Made by a program: the position numbers and the translations under genes
Notes under the pieces: generated by a model
Told to the model about the DNA's origin: nothing
The model's input: only the letters and a program-made list of their open reading frames with translations
Database searches by the model: none
From: Levyella massiliensis
GTDB lineage: Bacteria; Bacillota; Clostridia; Tissierellales; Peptoniphilaceae
Direction: 5' to 3'
DNA length: 64,000 nucleotides
NCBI RefSeq assembly: GCF_000308275.2
Contig: NZ_HG529490.1
Coordinates: forward strand, 248,001 to 312,000
Shown here: one piece after another, positions 44,767 to 53,381 of the stretch
How the letters are laid out: each line of letters opens with the position of its first letter
How positions within the stretch are numbered: position 1 is the stretch's first letter

Positions 44767-46122
44767 ATGTTTATCGATACAGCAAAAATTGAAGTTCGTG
44801 CCGGTAACGGTGGCGATGGTGCCATTTCCTGGCGACGTGAAAAGTATGTTCCGGATGGCGGCCCGGACGGCGGAGACGGCGGTCGTGGCGGTTCCATCAT
44901 ATTGGAAGCGGACCAGGATGTCGGCACTCTGTTGGATTTTAAATATCATCCGATTTATAAAGCGGAATCCGGGGAACCCGGGCGCGGCCAGCAGCAATTC
45001 GGTAAGGCGGGGCAAGATCTAATTTTAAAGGTTCCTGTCGGCACCATTGTGCGTGAGTGTGAAAGCGGGGCTGCCATTGCTGATCTCAGGGAAGACGGTC
45101 AACAATTTGTGGTGGCAAAGGGCGGCTCCGGCGGAAAAGGAAATGTGCATTTCAAAAGCTCCATTCGTCAAGCTCCGCGTTTTGCAAAACCGGGCGGTTT
45201 CGGACAACAGCTAAAAATCATTCTGGAAGTCAAGCTGATTGCGGACGTGGGCCTGGTCGGCCTTCCCAATGTGGGCAAAAGTACAATCTTATCGATCCTT
45301 ACCCATGCGCGTCCGAAAATTGCCAATTACCACTTTACGACCTTGGAACCGAATCTTGGCGTTGTGGATATGGGGGCAGGCCGTTCCTATATCATGGCGG
45401 ACATCCCCGGGCTCATTGAAGGCGCCAGTCAAGGCGCGGGTCTCGGGCACGACTTCCTTCGTCATATCGAACGCACCCGTGCTTTAGCGCATGTGCTGGA
45501 TATGTCCGGCAGCGAGGGGCGCGATCCGATTGAAGACTTTGACCTGATACAAGAAGAACTTTTAGAGTACCATCCGGAATTACCCAAGCGCTTGCGCGTG
45601 ATCGTCGCTAATAAGATGGATTTGCCGGGTGCGGTAGAAAATTTGGAACGCTTCCGTCATGAAATGACAAAGCGCGGTGTGACGCTGGTCACGCCTACCG
45701 AACGCAAAGAAGAAGAAATTCTGCATCCCTGGAAGGAACCACAGGAGCAAGAAGCTGCTTTAACATTACTTCCGGTTTCTGCTGCTACGACCGAAGGCCT
45801 TGAAGCACTGCGCTATGAGCTTTGGAAAGCAGTCTCAAGCGTGGAGAAGACCAATCTCACCTTCGACGAGGACATTGTGGATGTGGAACAGTTCTACCGG
45901 CGCGATACTGCAGTTACCGTAACACGCAAGGGACATCGCATTACGGTGTCGGGTGAGCCGGTGGCCAATCTCGCGAAGAAGCTCATCATCAATGATGGCG
46001 CATCGGTGCAATTCTTCGAGCGTTCTCTCGAGCAGATGGGAATTATGGATCGTGTGCGTGCCCTCGATCCGACAGAAGATGATGTAATTGATATCGAAGG
46101 CTTTGAATTTGATTGGCTGTAA
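44767..46122 (+). CDS. obg: Obg/CgtA GTPase
   Basis: 451-residue essential GTPase in ribosome assembly and stress signalling. N-terminal glycine-rich Obg fold (EVRAGNGGDGAISWRREKYVPDGGPDGGDGGRGG), GTPase domain (G1 GLPNVGKSTI, G3 DIPGLIEGASQGAGLG, G4 NKMD), and a C-terminal OCT domain (about 375-451), the Gram-positive form. ATG 44767 with GAGGAGAG upstream. No intrinsic terminator follows directly; the palindrome array begins 88 bases after the stop. Confidence 0.97.
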   Translation: MFIDTAKIEVRAGNGGDGAISWRREKYVPDGGPDGGDGGRGGSIILEADQDVGTLLDFKYHPIYKAESGEPGRGQQQFGKAGQDLILKVPVGTIVRECESGAAIADLREDGQQFVVAKGGSGGKGNVHFKSSIRQAPRFAKPGGFGQQLKIILEVKLIADVGLVGLPNVGKSTILSILTHARPKIANYHFTTLEPNLGVVDMGAGRSYIMADIPGLIEGASQGAGLGHDFLRHIERTRALAHVLDMSGSEGRDPIEDFDLIQEELLEYHPELPKRLRVIVANKMDLPGAVENLERFRHEMTKRGVTLVTPTERKEEEILHPWKEPQEQEAALTLLPVSAATTEGLEALRYELWKAVSSVEKTNLTFDEDIVDVEQFYRRDTAVTVTRKGHRITVSGEPVANLAKKLIINDGASVQFFERSLEQMGIMDRVRALDPTEDDVIDIEGFEFDWL

Positions 46123-46209
46123 TTTATATGCTTGAAATGACGGGCCAAAATGCCAGTTGGTGAAATGCCCCTCAATTTGCGTCTGCGTACGAGTCAAGTT
46201 GCGGCGGCA

Positions 46210-46660
46210 CCCCATGTTTAAATGCGTTTATTGAAATAACATGGGGGCCCAATTTCGGCATTCCCCATGTTAAATGTAAATCGTAAAAATAACATGGGGT
46301 AAAAAATCTCTAAATTCTTCGCATTACCCCATGTTAAAAGCAAATCCTAAAAATAACATGGGGTGCATTTGCAGTCGAAACGCAAAATTACCCCATGTTA
46401 AAACGTGATTCCAAAAATAACATGGGGTATCGTAGCCTGTCCTACCCCATGTTAAATGCGAATCGCAAAAATAACATGGGGTAAAGCCGCCTTTGGGACG
46501 AAAAATTACCCCATGTTAATTGCGAATTGTAAAAATAACATGGGGTAAAGCCGCTTTCGGAGCGAAAAATTACCCCATGTTAAAATGCGATTTTTGAAAT
46601 AACATGGGGCACCGGCAGTTTGGCCCCATGTTAAATTGTTTTATGTGAAATAACATGGGG
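46210..46660. repeat. Array of eight 37-bp palindromic units
   Basis: Eight units of identical length, each CCCCATGTT-N19-AACATGGGG, start at 46210, 46263, 46327, 46391, 46445, 46509, 46573 and 46624. The 9-bp arms are identical in all eight; in units 2-8 pairing extends to 10 bp, and in some to 12 (TACCCC...GGGGTA). The 19-base interiors vary, with a common drift toward AAATGCGAATCGTAAAAAT. Gaps between units are 16, 27, 27, 17, 27, 27 and 14 bases; units 2-4 and 5-7 form two blocks exactly 182 bp apart. No reading frame spans the array. It lies between obg and the biotin promoter. It could be DNA sites for a dimeric protein, or RNA hairpins. I do not recognise the family. Confidence 0.95.
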
Positions 46661-46677
46661 GGCAAAACCTAAAAAGA

Positions 46678-46717
46678 GTCGCCGGCGGCGACGATAAGGG
46701 ACCGGCCCTCCGGCCGG
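46678..46717. other. Two GC-rich hairpins after the palindrome array
   Basis: GTCGCC-GGC-GGCGAC (46678-46692) and CCGGCC-CTCC-GGCCGG (46702-46717). Neither is followed by a T-run. They mark the edge between the array and the biotin promoter. Confidence 0.6.
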
Positions 46718-46752
46718 CAGTAGGTAAATAAGAAGCGCTGCTTGCAGCCGTA

Positions 46753-46780
46753 TTGCAGCCTAATTGTCAACTATTATAAA
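46753..46780 (+). promoter_or_regulatory. bioY operon promoter
   Basis: TTGCAG (46753-46758), 16-base spacer, TATAAA (46775-46780). The -10 falls inside the BirA box. Confidence 0.55.
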
Positions 46781-46796
46781 TAATAAGTTTACAATT
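46762..46796. promoter_or_regulatory. BirA box (biotin operator)
   Basis: AATTGTCAAC-N15-GTTTACAATT: two near-perfect half-sites of the Bacillota BirA operator (TTGTnAAC-N14-16-GTTnACAA). It overlaps the probable -10 of the biotin operon, so binding of biotinoyl-AMP-loaded BirA would block transcription. The matching HTH-bearing BirA is encoded at 50606-51583. Confidence 0.9.
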
Positions 46797-46851
46797 AAGG
46801 AAAAATATGCTATCGTTACGCTGTTTGAACATTCATCACAGACCTGTCTTG

Positions 46852-46902
46852 AAAACTGGAACGTAGTGAGAACTGGAAGGTAGTAAAAACTGGAATGTCG
46901 TA
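46852..46902 (+). repeat. Three 17-bp tandem repeats in the bioY leader
   Basis: Three head-to-tail copies (46852-46868, 46869-46885, 46886-46902) of roughly AAAACTGGAAnGTAGTA, with one to four differences between copies. They lie between the BirA box and the bioY ribosome binding site, so they would be in the mRNA leader. Confidence 0.85.
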
Positions 46903-46925
46903 AAAAACGTGAAAAAGGAAGAAAA

Positions 46926-47513
46926 ATGAGAAACGCAAAAAATATGGCATTGTGTGGAGTGTTTACCGCATTGATCGCTATCGGGGCATTTATTCGCATC
47001 CCGGTGCCGGTTGTGCCGTTCACGCTGCAGTATCTGTTCACGATGCTTGCCGGATTGCTCTTGGGAGCAAAGCTCGGCGCGGCGGCTGTGGCGCTTTATG
47101 TAGGCATGGGGCTGATCGGCTTTCCGATTTTTACCCAAGGCGGTGGTTTCGGCTATGTGTTTAACCCGAGCTTTGGCTATCTCGTGGGCTTTATTGTGGG
47201 AGCCTATGCCACGGGAAAAATAGCGCATACGGAGGAATCGCCGCGATTCGGGCGTCTGTTGGCGGCGAATCTGATCGGACTTTTCATCGTGTACGCCTTT
47301 GGCATGGTGCATTGCTATCTGATTCATAACCTCTACATGAGCGATCCGATGGGCGTATGGACGCTGTTTCTGTATTGCTTCGTGCTGGCGGTACCGGGCG
47401 ATTTTGTCCTGTGCTTTGTGGCGGCAGCCGTGGCCAAGCGCGTGATGCCGCGAATGGAAGTTAGTTTTTCGGCGCAACGCACACCGCAGAAGGTGCGTTC
47501 ACCCCAACGATAG
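46926..47513 (+). CDS. bioY: BioY, biotin ECF transporter S component
   Basis: 195-residue membrane protein that binds biotin with high affinity and docks on an energy-coupling EcfAAT module (not in this window). Six helices; family blocks IPVPVVPFTLQYLFTMLAGLLLG and PSFGYLVGFIVGAY. AAAAAGGAAG precedes the ATG. First gene of bioYBDA, under the BirA box. Confidence 0.95.
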   Translation: MRNAKNMALCGVFTALIAIGAFIRIPVPVVPFTLQYLFTMLAGLLLGAKLGAAAVALYVGMGLIGFPIFTQGGGFGYVFNPSFGYLVGFIVGAYATGKIAHTEESPRFGRLLAANLIGLFIVYAFGMVHCYLIHNLYMSDPMGVWTLFLYCFVLAVPGDFVLCFVAAAVAKRVMPRMEVSFSAQRTPQKVRSPQR

Positions 47514-47534
47514 AAGACAGCAGGAGGAAGAAGG

Positions 47535-48563
47535 ATGACAGTCGAAGAATTGGAAGAAAAAGTACTCCGTGGGGACGAGATAACGCGAGAGGAAGCGCTC
47601 TTTTTATACGATCAGCCGTTGAAGCCATTAACCGAAGCGGCCAATCGTATTCGCAAGCATTTCTGTGGTAATCGGTTTGATCTTTGCACCATCATCAATG
47701 CCAAAAGCGGAAATTGTCCGGAAAACTGTAAATTCTGTGCGCAGTCGGCCCATAGTAAGACACAGGCGGAAACCTACGGCTTGCTGCCCATGGATGAGAT
47801 TGTGGAAAAAGCGCGCTCGGATTATGAAAAGGGCGTATTGCGCTATTCTCTGGTCACGTCGGGGAGACGTTTGACGGATGAAGAAGTGGATTATCTGTGC
47901 GAGGTGACGCGACGTATTTGCCGAGAAGTAGGCATATCCGTGTGTGCCTCATTGGGACTATGTACCGAAGAACAGTATCGCCGACTGCGTAATGCGGGCA
48001 TGACGCGGATACATAATAATTTGGAAACCTCACGCAATCACTTCAAAGAAATTTGTACAACACATAGCTTTGACGATAAATGCGAAGCCATTCGGGCTGC
48101 GCGTGCGGCAGGCATGTCCATCTGCTCCGGCGGTATTGTCGGACTGGGAGAAAGCGTAGAAGATCGCATTGATATGGCTATATCGCTCCGGGAGCTGCAG
48201 GTGAAAAGTGTACCGGTCAACATGCTTAATCCCATTCCCGGTACGCCCTTGGAGAACCTTCCAAGACTCACACAAGAAGACATGGAACGCATCGTTGCGG
48301 TGTATCGCTTCCTGCTGCCAGACGCCTCCATACGATTGGCAGGTGGTCGTGGCCTGATGCAAGACAAGGGGCGCAGCTTATGGAAATCCGGTGCTAACGC
48401 CACCATATCCGGCGATATGCTCACAACGCAGGGCATTACGGTAGCCAAAGATTTGGAAATGTTAGACGAATTGGGCTATGAGCCGGGCCTTTGTAACGAT
48501 GAAGTACTGCCAACGGCGGTCGAAGAAGAAAAAGCAACCGCCACCACAGGAATGGAGGCATAA
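47535..48563 (+). CDS. bioB: Biotin synthase
   Basis: Radical SAM enzyme that inserts sulfur into dethiobiotin. 342 residues with AKSGNCPENCKFCAQS (CxxxCxxC, SAM [4Fe-4S] cluster); the residues for the sacrificial [2Fe-2S] cluster are expected downstream. AGGAGG precedes the ATG. Its 3' end contains the ribosome binding site of bioD. Confidence 0.97.
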   Translation: MTVEELEEKVLRGDEITREEALFLYDQPLKPLTEAANRIRKHFCGNRFDLCTIINAKSGNCPENCKFCAQSAHSKTQAETYGLLPMDEIVEKARSDYEKGVLRYSLVTSGRRLTDEEVDYLCEVTRRICREVGISVCASLGLCTEEQYRRLRNAGMTRIHNNLETSRNHFKEICTTHSFDDKCEAIRAARAAGMSICSGGIVGLGESVEDRIDMAISLRELQVKSVPVNMLNPIPGTPLENLPRLTQEDMERIVAVYRFLLPDASIRLAGGRGLMQDKGRSLWKSGANATISGDMLTTQGITVAKDLEMLDELGYEPGLCNDEVLPTAVEEEKATATTGMEA

Positions 48564-48564
48564 G

Positions 48565-49248
48565 ATGGGCAAAGCATTTTTTGTAACGGGAACGGATACG
48601 GAGATCGGTAAAACTTATGTGAGCGGTCTTTTGGTTAAAAAGCTGAAAGAATACGGCATGAATCCGGCGTATTTTAAAGCCGCCATGAGTGGCAATGATC
48701 GTCGGGAAGACGGAACACTCATTCCGGGCGATGCGCTGCACGTCAAAGAAGCCTCCGGCGTGGAGCAATCGCTGGAGGCCATGTGTCCTTATGTTTACGA
48801 AACGGCGGTATCGCCACATTTGGCCTCAAGGCTGGAAGGCCATCCGGTGCAGATGGATCGCGTGTTAAAAGAACTGGATGCGACCTTGGAAGCCTATGAT
48901 CACGTGGTGATGGAAGGCTCCGGCGGCATCCTGTGCCCGCTTTGCTTTGACGAAGCGGAATTCGGCGTGGAAGATGTAATTCAAGCTCGGCAACTTCCCT
49001 GTGTCGTCGTAGCCGATGCCGGCTTAGGAACGATTAACCATGTCGGTCTTACGATTTTTTATATGCAACAAAAAGGCATCGCGGTCAAAGGCGTTTTGAT
49101 GAACCATTATAGCCCGGGCAATGTGATGCAGGAGGATAACATCAAAATGTGCGAACACATTACCGGTGTGCCGGTTGTTGCCTGCGTTCAGGATGGCGAT
49201 ACGGATATCGCGCTCACCAAAGAACAACTGGAAGCATTATTTGCTTAG
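48565..49248 (+). CDS. bioD: Dethiobiotin synthetase
   Basis: 227 residues. Walker A-like GTDTEIGKTYVS at the N terminus. Converts 7,8-diaminopelargonate, CO2 and ATP to dethiobiotin. ATG 48565 is two bases after the bioB stop, with GGAGG just inside bioB; an upstream in-frame ATG within bioB is rejected. Confidence 0.95.
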   Translation: MGKAFFVTGTDTEIGKTYVSGLLVKKLKEYGMNPAYFKAAMSGNDRREDGTLIPGDALHVKEASGVEQSLEAMCPYVYETAVSPHLASRLEGHPVQMDRVLKELDATLEAYDHVVMEGSGGILCPLCFDEAEFGVEDVIQARQLPCVVVADAGLGTINHVGLTIFYMQQKGIAVKGVLMNHYSPGNVMQEDNIKMCEHITGVPVVACVQDGDTDIALTKEQLEALFA

Positions 49249-49269
49249 ACAAAGAGGGAGGACAAGAAA

Positions 49270-50472
49270 ATGCTCTGGTACCCCTATGAACAGATGAAAA
49301 CAATGAATGTGCCCTATCACATTGTGGATGCCAAAGGCGTGTATCTTTACACCGATGATCAAAAAATGATCGACTCCGTTTCGTCTTGGTGGAGCGTGAT
49401 TCACGGTTACAATCATCCGGTGTTAAATCAAGCCATTGATGATCAGCTTAAGCATTTTGCGCATGTGATGTTGGGCGGTCTGACGCATGATCCAGCCTTG
49501 CGCTTAGCCGAAAAGCTCAAAAACTATTTGCCGGGCGACCTGAACTATAGCTTCTTCTCCGATTCCGGCAGCGTTGCGGTGGAAGTCGCCCTCAAAATGG
49601 CACTTCAATACTATATGAACCGCAATGAAACGCAGCGGACCATGGTGCTGTCGCTTGAAAACGGCTACCACGGCGATACGTTTAAAACCATGGAAGTGGG
49701 CGATGATGCGGACTACCATTTTGTCTTGAAAGCCTTTGGACCGAATCCCCATGTTGTACACATTCCGACCACCGTTGCCGCCCTCGAAGAAGCGTTCGAT
49801 ACTTACCACGATCGCTTGAATTGCTGCCTGGTCGAACCGCTTCTGCAAGGCGCCGGTGGCATGCGGATGTACGATATCTCGTTTCTGAAACGAGCGCGTG
49901 AACTCTGCGATAAATACGATGTGCTGCTGCTCTTTGATGAAATTGCGACAGGCTTTGGTCGCACCGGGCATCGTTTTGTATCGGACCTCGTACAACCGGA
50001 TATCCTCATGCTCGGAAAGGCCCTGACAGGCGGCTATATCGGCCATGCCGTCACGGTGGCCAATCAGAAAGTCTTTGACGGTTTCTATGATGACAATCCG
50101 GAGCATGCCTTCATGCACGGTCCGACCTTTATGGGCAATGCTCTGGCCTGCAGCGTGGCTTTAAAATCCATCGAGCTTTTTGAAAACGAGCACTACATGG
50201 ATAAAATTCAGCGCATTGCGGAAATCACCCGTCGCGAGATGGAAAATTTCACCGATTCGCGCATCGAAGACGTGCGCATGATGGGCGGTTGCGTCTGTAT
50301 CGAGGTCAAAGACGCAAAAACGCTCGAAGGCTACCAACAATTTGCCTATGATCGCGGTGTTTTTGCCCGTCCTTTCCTCAAATACCTATACGCCATGGTG
50401 CCTTATGTCATTACGGAAGAGGAACTCGTCAAGGTGTTGACCACGATGAAGGCATGGTTTAAAACGCATTGA
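49270..50472 (+). CDS. bioA: 7,8-diaminopelargonate aminotransferase
   Basis: PLP-dependent class III aminotransferase, 400 residues, shorter than the ~430-450 of many BioA proteins. Start WYPYEQMKTM (variant of the usual WHPFTQM), SGSVAVEVALKMALQYY, the Asp in LLLFDEIATGFGRTGH that contacts PLP, and the Schiff-base Lys in LGKALTGGYIGHA. It makes diaminopelargonate from KAPA. With no bioF here, the cell must obtain KAPA by another route or rely on uptake. Confidence 0.94.
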   Translation: MLWYPYEQMKTMNVPYHIVDAKGVYLYTDDQKMIDSVSSWWSVIHGYNHPVLNQAIDDQLKHFAHVMLGGLTHDPALRLAEKLKNYLPGDLNYSFFSDSGSVAVEVALKMALQYYMNRNETQRTMVLSLENGYHGDTFKTMEVGDDADYHFVLKAFGPNPHVVHIPTTVAALEEAFDTYHDRLNCCLVEPLLQGAGGMRMYDISFLKRARELCDKYDVLLLFDEIATGFGRTGHRFVSDLVQPDILMLGKALTGGYIGHAVTVANQKVFDGFYDDNPEHAFMHGPTFMGNALACSVALKSIELFENEHYMDKIQRIAEITRREMENFTDSRIEDVRMMGGCVCIEVKDAKTLEGYQQFAYDRGVFARPFLKYLYAMVPYVITEEELVKVLTTMKAWFKTH

Positions 50473-50525
50473 GTTTTTTATCCGAAAAGCGATGAGACGC
50501 CTTCGCGGCTTGGCCATGGCTTGGA

Positions 50526-50555
50526 TTGTCACCCTACGGTTCAAATCGTTATAAT
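50526..50555 (+). promoter_or_regulatory. birA promoter
   Basis: TTGTCA (50526-50531), 18-base spacer, TATAAT (50550-50555). No BirA box overlaps it, so birA seems not to be self-repressed. Confidence 0.8.
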
Positions 50556-50605
50556 AAGGGAAATGCATCAGACAGCTTGCCATGACGGCGGATAAGGAGA
50601 TAGCA

Positions 50606-51583
50606 ATGACAACCAAAGAAAATTTGTTGGCCTTTTTTGAGACGCATCGGGGCGAATATTTTTCCGGGGAAGCAATCGCTCAGCAGTTGGGCGTTTCGCG
50701 TACTGCGGTTTGGAAGGCAGTTAAATCGTTGCAAGCGGAAGGCTATTCTATTGATGCCGTGACCAACAAGGGATATTGTCTGGCGGAAGAAACGGATATT
50801 TTGTCCGCACAGGGGATTAAAAAATATCTGACGCATCCCGAAATTTTTGATATTACGGTACTCCCTGTAACAGAGTCCACCAATCTGGACGTCCGTGAAA
50901 AAGCGAATGCCGGTGCGCCGGAGGGCACTTTTATCGTATCCAACGAGCAGACGAAGGGACGCGGGCGTCGGCAGCGCTCCTTTTATTCTCCGGCCAAAAC
51001 AGGCTTGTACATGAGCCTTCTTTTGCGTCCGAAGGAAAATCTAATGCAACAAACAACCAATATTACCACGATGGCCGCCGTTGCTATGTGTGAAGCCATG
51101 GAGAAAGTATCCGGTAAGCATGCGGTGATCAAATGGGTGAACGATATTTTCCTGGATGGGAAAAAGCTATGTGGCATCTTAACAGAAGCTTCCTTCAATA
51201 TGGAAAATGCGCGTGTCGAGTATGCCGTCTTGGGCATCGGCACCAATGTGTATGAACCCGAGGGCGGATTTCCGGTGGAATTAAAGGATGTGGCTACGGC
51301 GCTATTTGCTTCACCGCAAAAGGATGCCAAAAATCGTCTGGCTGCTGAATTTCTGCGTCATTTCATGCCCTACTATCAAGATGCCGCCGGCTCCGATTAT
51401 GTTGATGCCTATCGCAAGCGCTGCTTTGTTCTTGGTAAGGAGATTATGGTTTTGCGCGGTACCCAAAAGCGCGAAGCAACCGCCTTAGATGTGGATGAGC
51501 ATTGTCACCTGTTGGTGCGCTATAACGATGGGGAAGAAGAGGCGCTCTCGTCGGGAGAGATTTCCATTCGGTTGAAAAAATAG
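50606..51583 (+). CDS. birA: BirA, biotin-protein ligase and biotin repressor
   Basis: 325 residues. N-terminal winged helix (GEAIAQQLGVSRTAVWKAVKSLQAEGY) makes this the DNA-binding group II type. The ligase core has the biotinoyl-AMP loop motif KGRGRRQRSFYSP and KWVNDIFLDGKKLCGIL; a short C-terminal SH3-like domain follows. It biotinylates carboxylases and represses bioYBDA through the box at 46762-46796. ATG 50606 with AAGGAGA upstream is preferred over an in-frame ATG at 50582. Confidence 0.96.
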   Translation: MTTKENLLAFFETHRGEYFSGEAIAQQLGVSRTAVWKAVKSLQAEGYSIDAVTNKGYCLAEETDILSAQGIKKYLTHPEIFDITVLPVTESTNLDVREKANAGAPEGTFIVSNEQTKGRGRRQRSFYSPAKTGLYMSLLLRPKENLMQQTTNITTMAAVAMCEAMEKVSGKHAVIKWVNDIFLDGKKLCGILTEASFNMENARVEYAVLGIGTNVYEPEGGFPVELKDVATALFASPQKDAKNRLAAEFLRHFMPYYQDAAGSDYVDAYRKRCFVLGKEIMVLRGTQKREATALDVDEHCHLLVRYNDGEEEALSSGEISIRLKK

Positions 51584-51615
51584 ACGAAAGCAAAAAAAGT
51601 TTTATTCCGCTTGAG

Positions 51616-51652
51616 AAAAAAGGAGGCGACCCTAATGGGCCGCCTTCTTTAT
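51616..51652. terminator. Bidirectional terminator between birA and guaB
   Basis: AGGCG-A-CCC-TAAT-GGG-C-CGCCT stem. The - strand side is followed by six Ts (strong for guaB), the + strand side by TCTTTAT. Confidence 0.8.
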
Positions 51653-51668
51653 AGAGATAATTTATACG

Positions 51669-53174
51669 TTAAATATTCTGTGCACGATTGGTTTTCAGCA
51701 TGACGTCGTGTGCGCCGCCTTCCACAATGGAAGTGGAGGAAACCAGCGTGAGCTTAGCTTTCTCGTGCAGTTCGGCAATGGAGAGTGCGCCGCAATTGCA
51801 CATGGTGGATTTCACCTTGTGCAAGGAAATACCGACATTATCTTTTAATGAGCCGGCATAGGGGACATAGGAGTCCACGCCTTCTTCGAATTGCAACTTG
51901 GCTTCACCGCCCAAGTCATAGCGTTGCCAGTTACGGGCACGGGCAGAACCTTCGCCCCAGTACTCTTTCATCGAGGAACCGTTGACGGTCACCTTTGCTG
52001 TCGGCGATTCATCAAAACGGGCAAAGTAACGACCGAGCATTACGAAGTCGGCCCCCATGGCTAAGGCGAGCGTGATGTGATAATCGTAGACGATGCCGCC
52101 ATCGGAACAAATCGGTACGTAGATGCCGGTTTCTTTGTAGTATTCATCGCGGGCACGTGCGACATCAATGACCGCTGTCGCCTGACCGCGTCCGATTCCC
52201 TTGGTTTCACGGGTGATGCAGATGGATCCGCCGCCGATACCGATCTTCACAAAATCCGCGCCGCAGTCCGCTAAGAAGCGGAAGCCTTCGCCATCCACGA
52301 CGTTACCCGCACCAACTTTGACGCTGTCGCCGTAGCGACTGCGAATCCATTCGATGGTACGTTTTTGCCATTCGCTATAGCCTTCACTGGAGTCAATGCA
52401 CAGGACATCTACGCCAGCTTCGACCAGAAGTGGTACGCGGGTTTCATAGTCGCGCGTATTGATGCCGGCGCCCACCTTTAAGCGCTTTTTGTGATCCAAC
52501 AGTTCCTGTGGATTTTCCTTATGACTGTCGTAGTCCTTGCGGAAGACAAAATAGAGCAAACGCTGATTGGCATCAATAATGGGGAGGGCATTGAGCTTTT
52601 TATCCCAGATGATATCATTGGCTTCTTTGAGCGTAGTGCCTTCTTTACCGAAGATCAGCTCGTCAAACGGCGTCATGAATTCCTTGACTTTCGTTGATGG
52701 ATCCATACGTGAAACGCGATAGTCGCGGCTGGTGACAATGCCCACCAGCTTACCGTGTTGTGTGCCATCTTCGGTGACGGCCATAGTCGAATGGCCGGTC
52801 TTCTCCTTTAAGGCTAAGACAGCTTCCAGCGTATCTTCCGGAGAGACATTGGCATCGCTCGGAACAAAGCCGGCTTTATAGCCTTTGACATTGGCTACCA
52901 TGGCGGCTTGGCTTTCCGGTGACTGCGAGCCGTAAATAAAGGACAGACCGCCTTCACGCGCGAGAGCAATGGCTAAGGAATCATTGGATACGGACTGCAT
53001 CACGGCGGAGACCATGGGGATATTTAAGGTATGTTCTGGCTCTTCGCCGCGATGATAACGCACCAACGGGGTCGACAGATTGACATTATTCACCATGCAT
53101 TGGCTGGATGAATAACCGGGAATTAACAAATATTCGCTGAATGTACGGGATGGTTCCTCTAGATAAAGCGCCAT
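51669..53174 (-). CDS. guaB: IMP dehydrogenase
   Basis: Oxidises IMP to XMP, the committed step in guanine nucleotide synthesis. 501 residues with tandem CBS domains (about 105-225) inserted in a TIM barrel. Catalytic Cys319 is in [12 protein letters not shown]; usual family form is GPGSICTT. The monovalent-cation and flap regions follow ([25 protein letters not shown]). GGAGGAAGC precedes the ATG on the - strand, with TATAAT at 53211-53216. Confidence 0.95.
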   Translation of the reverse strand: MALYLEEPSRTFSEYLLIPGYSSSQCMVNNVNLSTPLVRYHRGEEPEHTLNIPMVSAVMQSVSNDSLAIALAREGGLSFIYGSQSPESQAAMVANVKGYKAGFVPSDANVSPEDTLEAVLALKEKTGHSTMAVTEDGTQHGKLVGIVTSRDYRVSRMDPSTKVKEFMTPFDELIFGKEGTTLKEANDIIWDKKLNALPIIDANQRLLYFVFRKDYDSHKENPQELLDHKKRLKVGAGINTRDYETRVPLLVEAGVDVLCIDSSEGYSEWQKRTIEWIRSRYGDSVKVGAGNVVDGEGFRFLADCGADFVKIGIGGGSICITRETKGIGRGQATAVIDVARARDEYYKETGIYVPICSDGGIVYDYHITLALAMGADFVMLGRYFARFDESPTAKVTVNGSSMKEYWGEGSARARNWQRYDLGGEAKLQFEEGVDSYVPYAGSLKDNVGISLHKVKSTMCNCGALSIAELHEKAKLTLVSSTSIVEGGAHDVMLKTNRAQNI

Positions 53175-53210
53175 GCTTCCTCCTTCTTTGTTTTTCTAAT
53201 GTTTGCATCG

Positions 53211-53216
53211 ATTATA
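53211..53216 (-). promoter_or_regulatory. guaB -10 box
   Basis: TATAAT on the - strand, 37 bases upstream of the guaB start codon. The -35 is poor (TGTGCA at 17-base spacing). Confidence 0.55.
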
Positions 53217-53313
53217 TCCTTTTTCGCGTTTCCTGCACAGTCCAATCGTGAAAGAGCCACAGGAAAACATCTCAACTGGCGGAAAAAGCGGCCCCCAAAG
53301 CGTAGCCATATCA

Positions 53314-53322
53314 TGATAGAAT
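53314..53322 (+). promoter_or_regulatory. gpsA extended -10 promoter
   Basis: TGATAGAAT (53314-53322), about 60 bases before the gpsA ATG. No clear -35. Confidence 0.5.
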
Positions 53323-53381
53323 GGTACAGGGAAATCGGAAAGGGGCACCGGCTCCTTATTACGAAAATGAGAGGAAGAAAA

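Noticed and set aside
46210-46660. The palindrome array as a CRISPR array
   Set aside because: The repeats are conserved only in the 9-bp arms, the spacers are 14-27 bases and partly alike (some start with TAAAGCCGC and end with AAAAATTA), and no cas genes are present.
46836-47477. A 213-codon open frame on the - strand over bioY
   Set aside because: It is a shadow of bioY and the tandem repeats, with no ribosome binding site or recognised motif.
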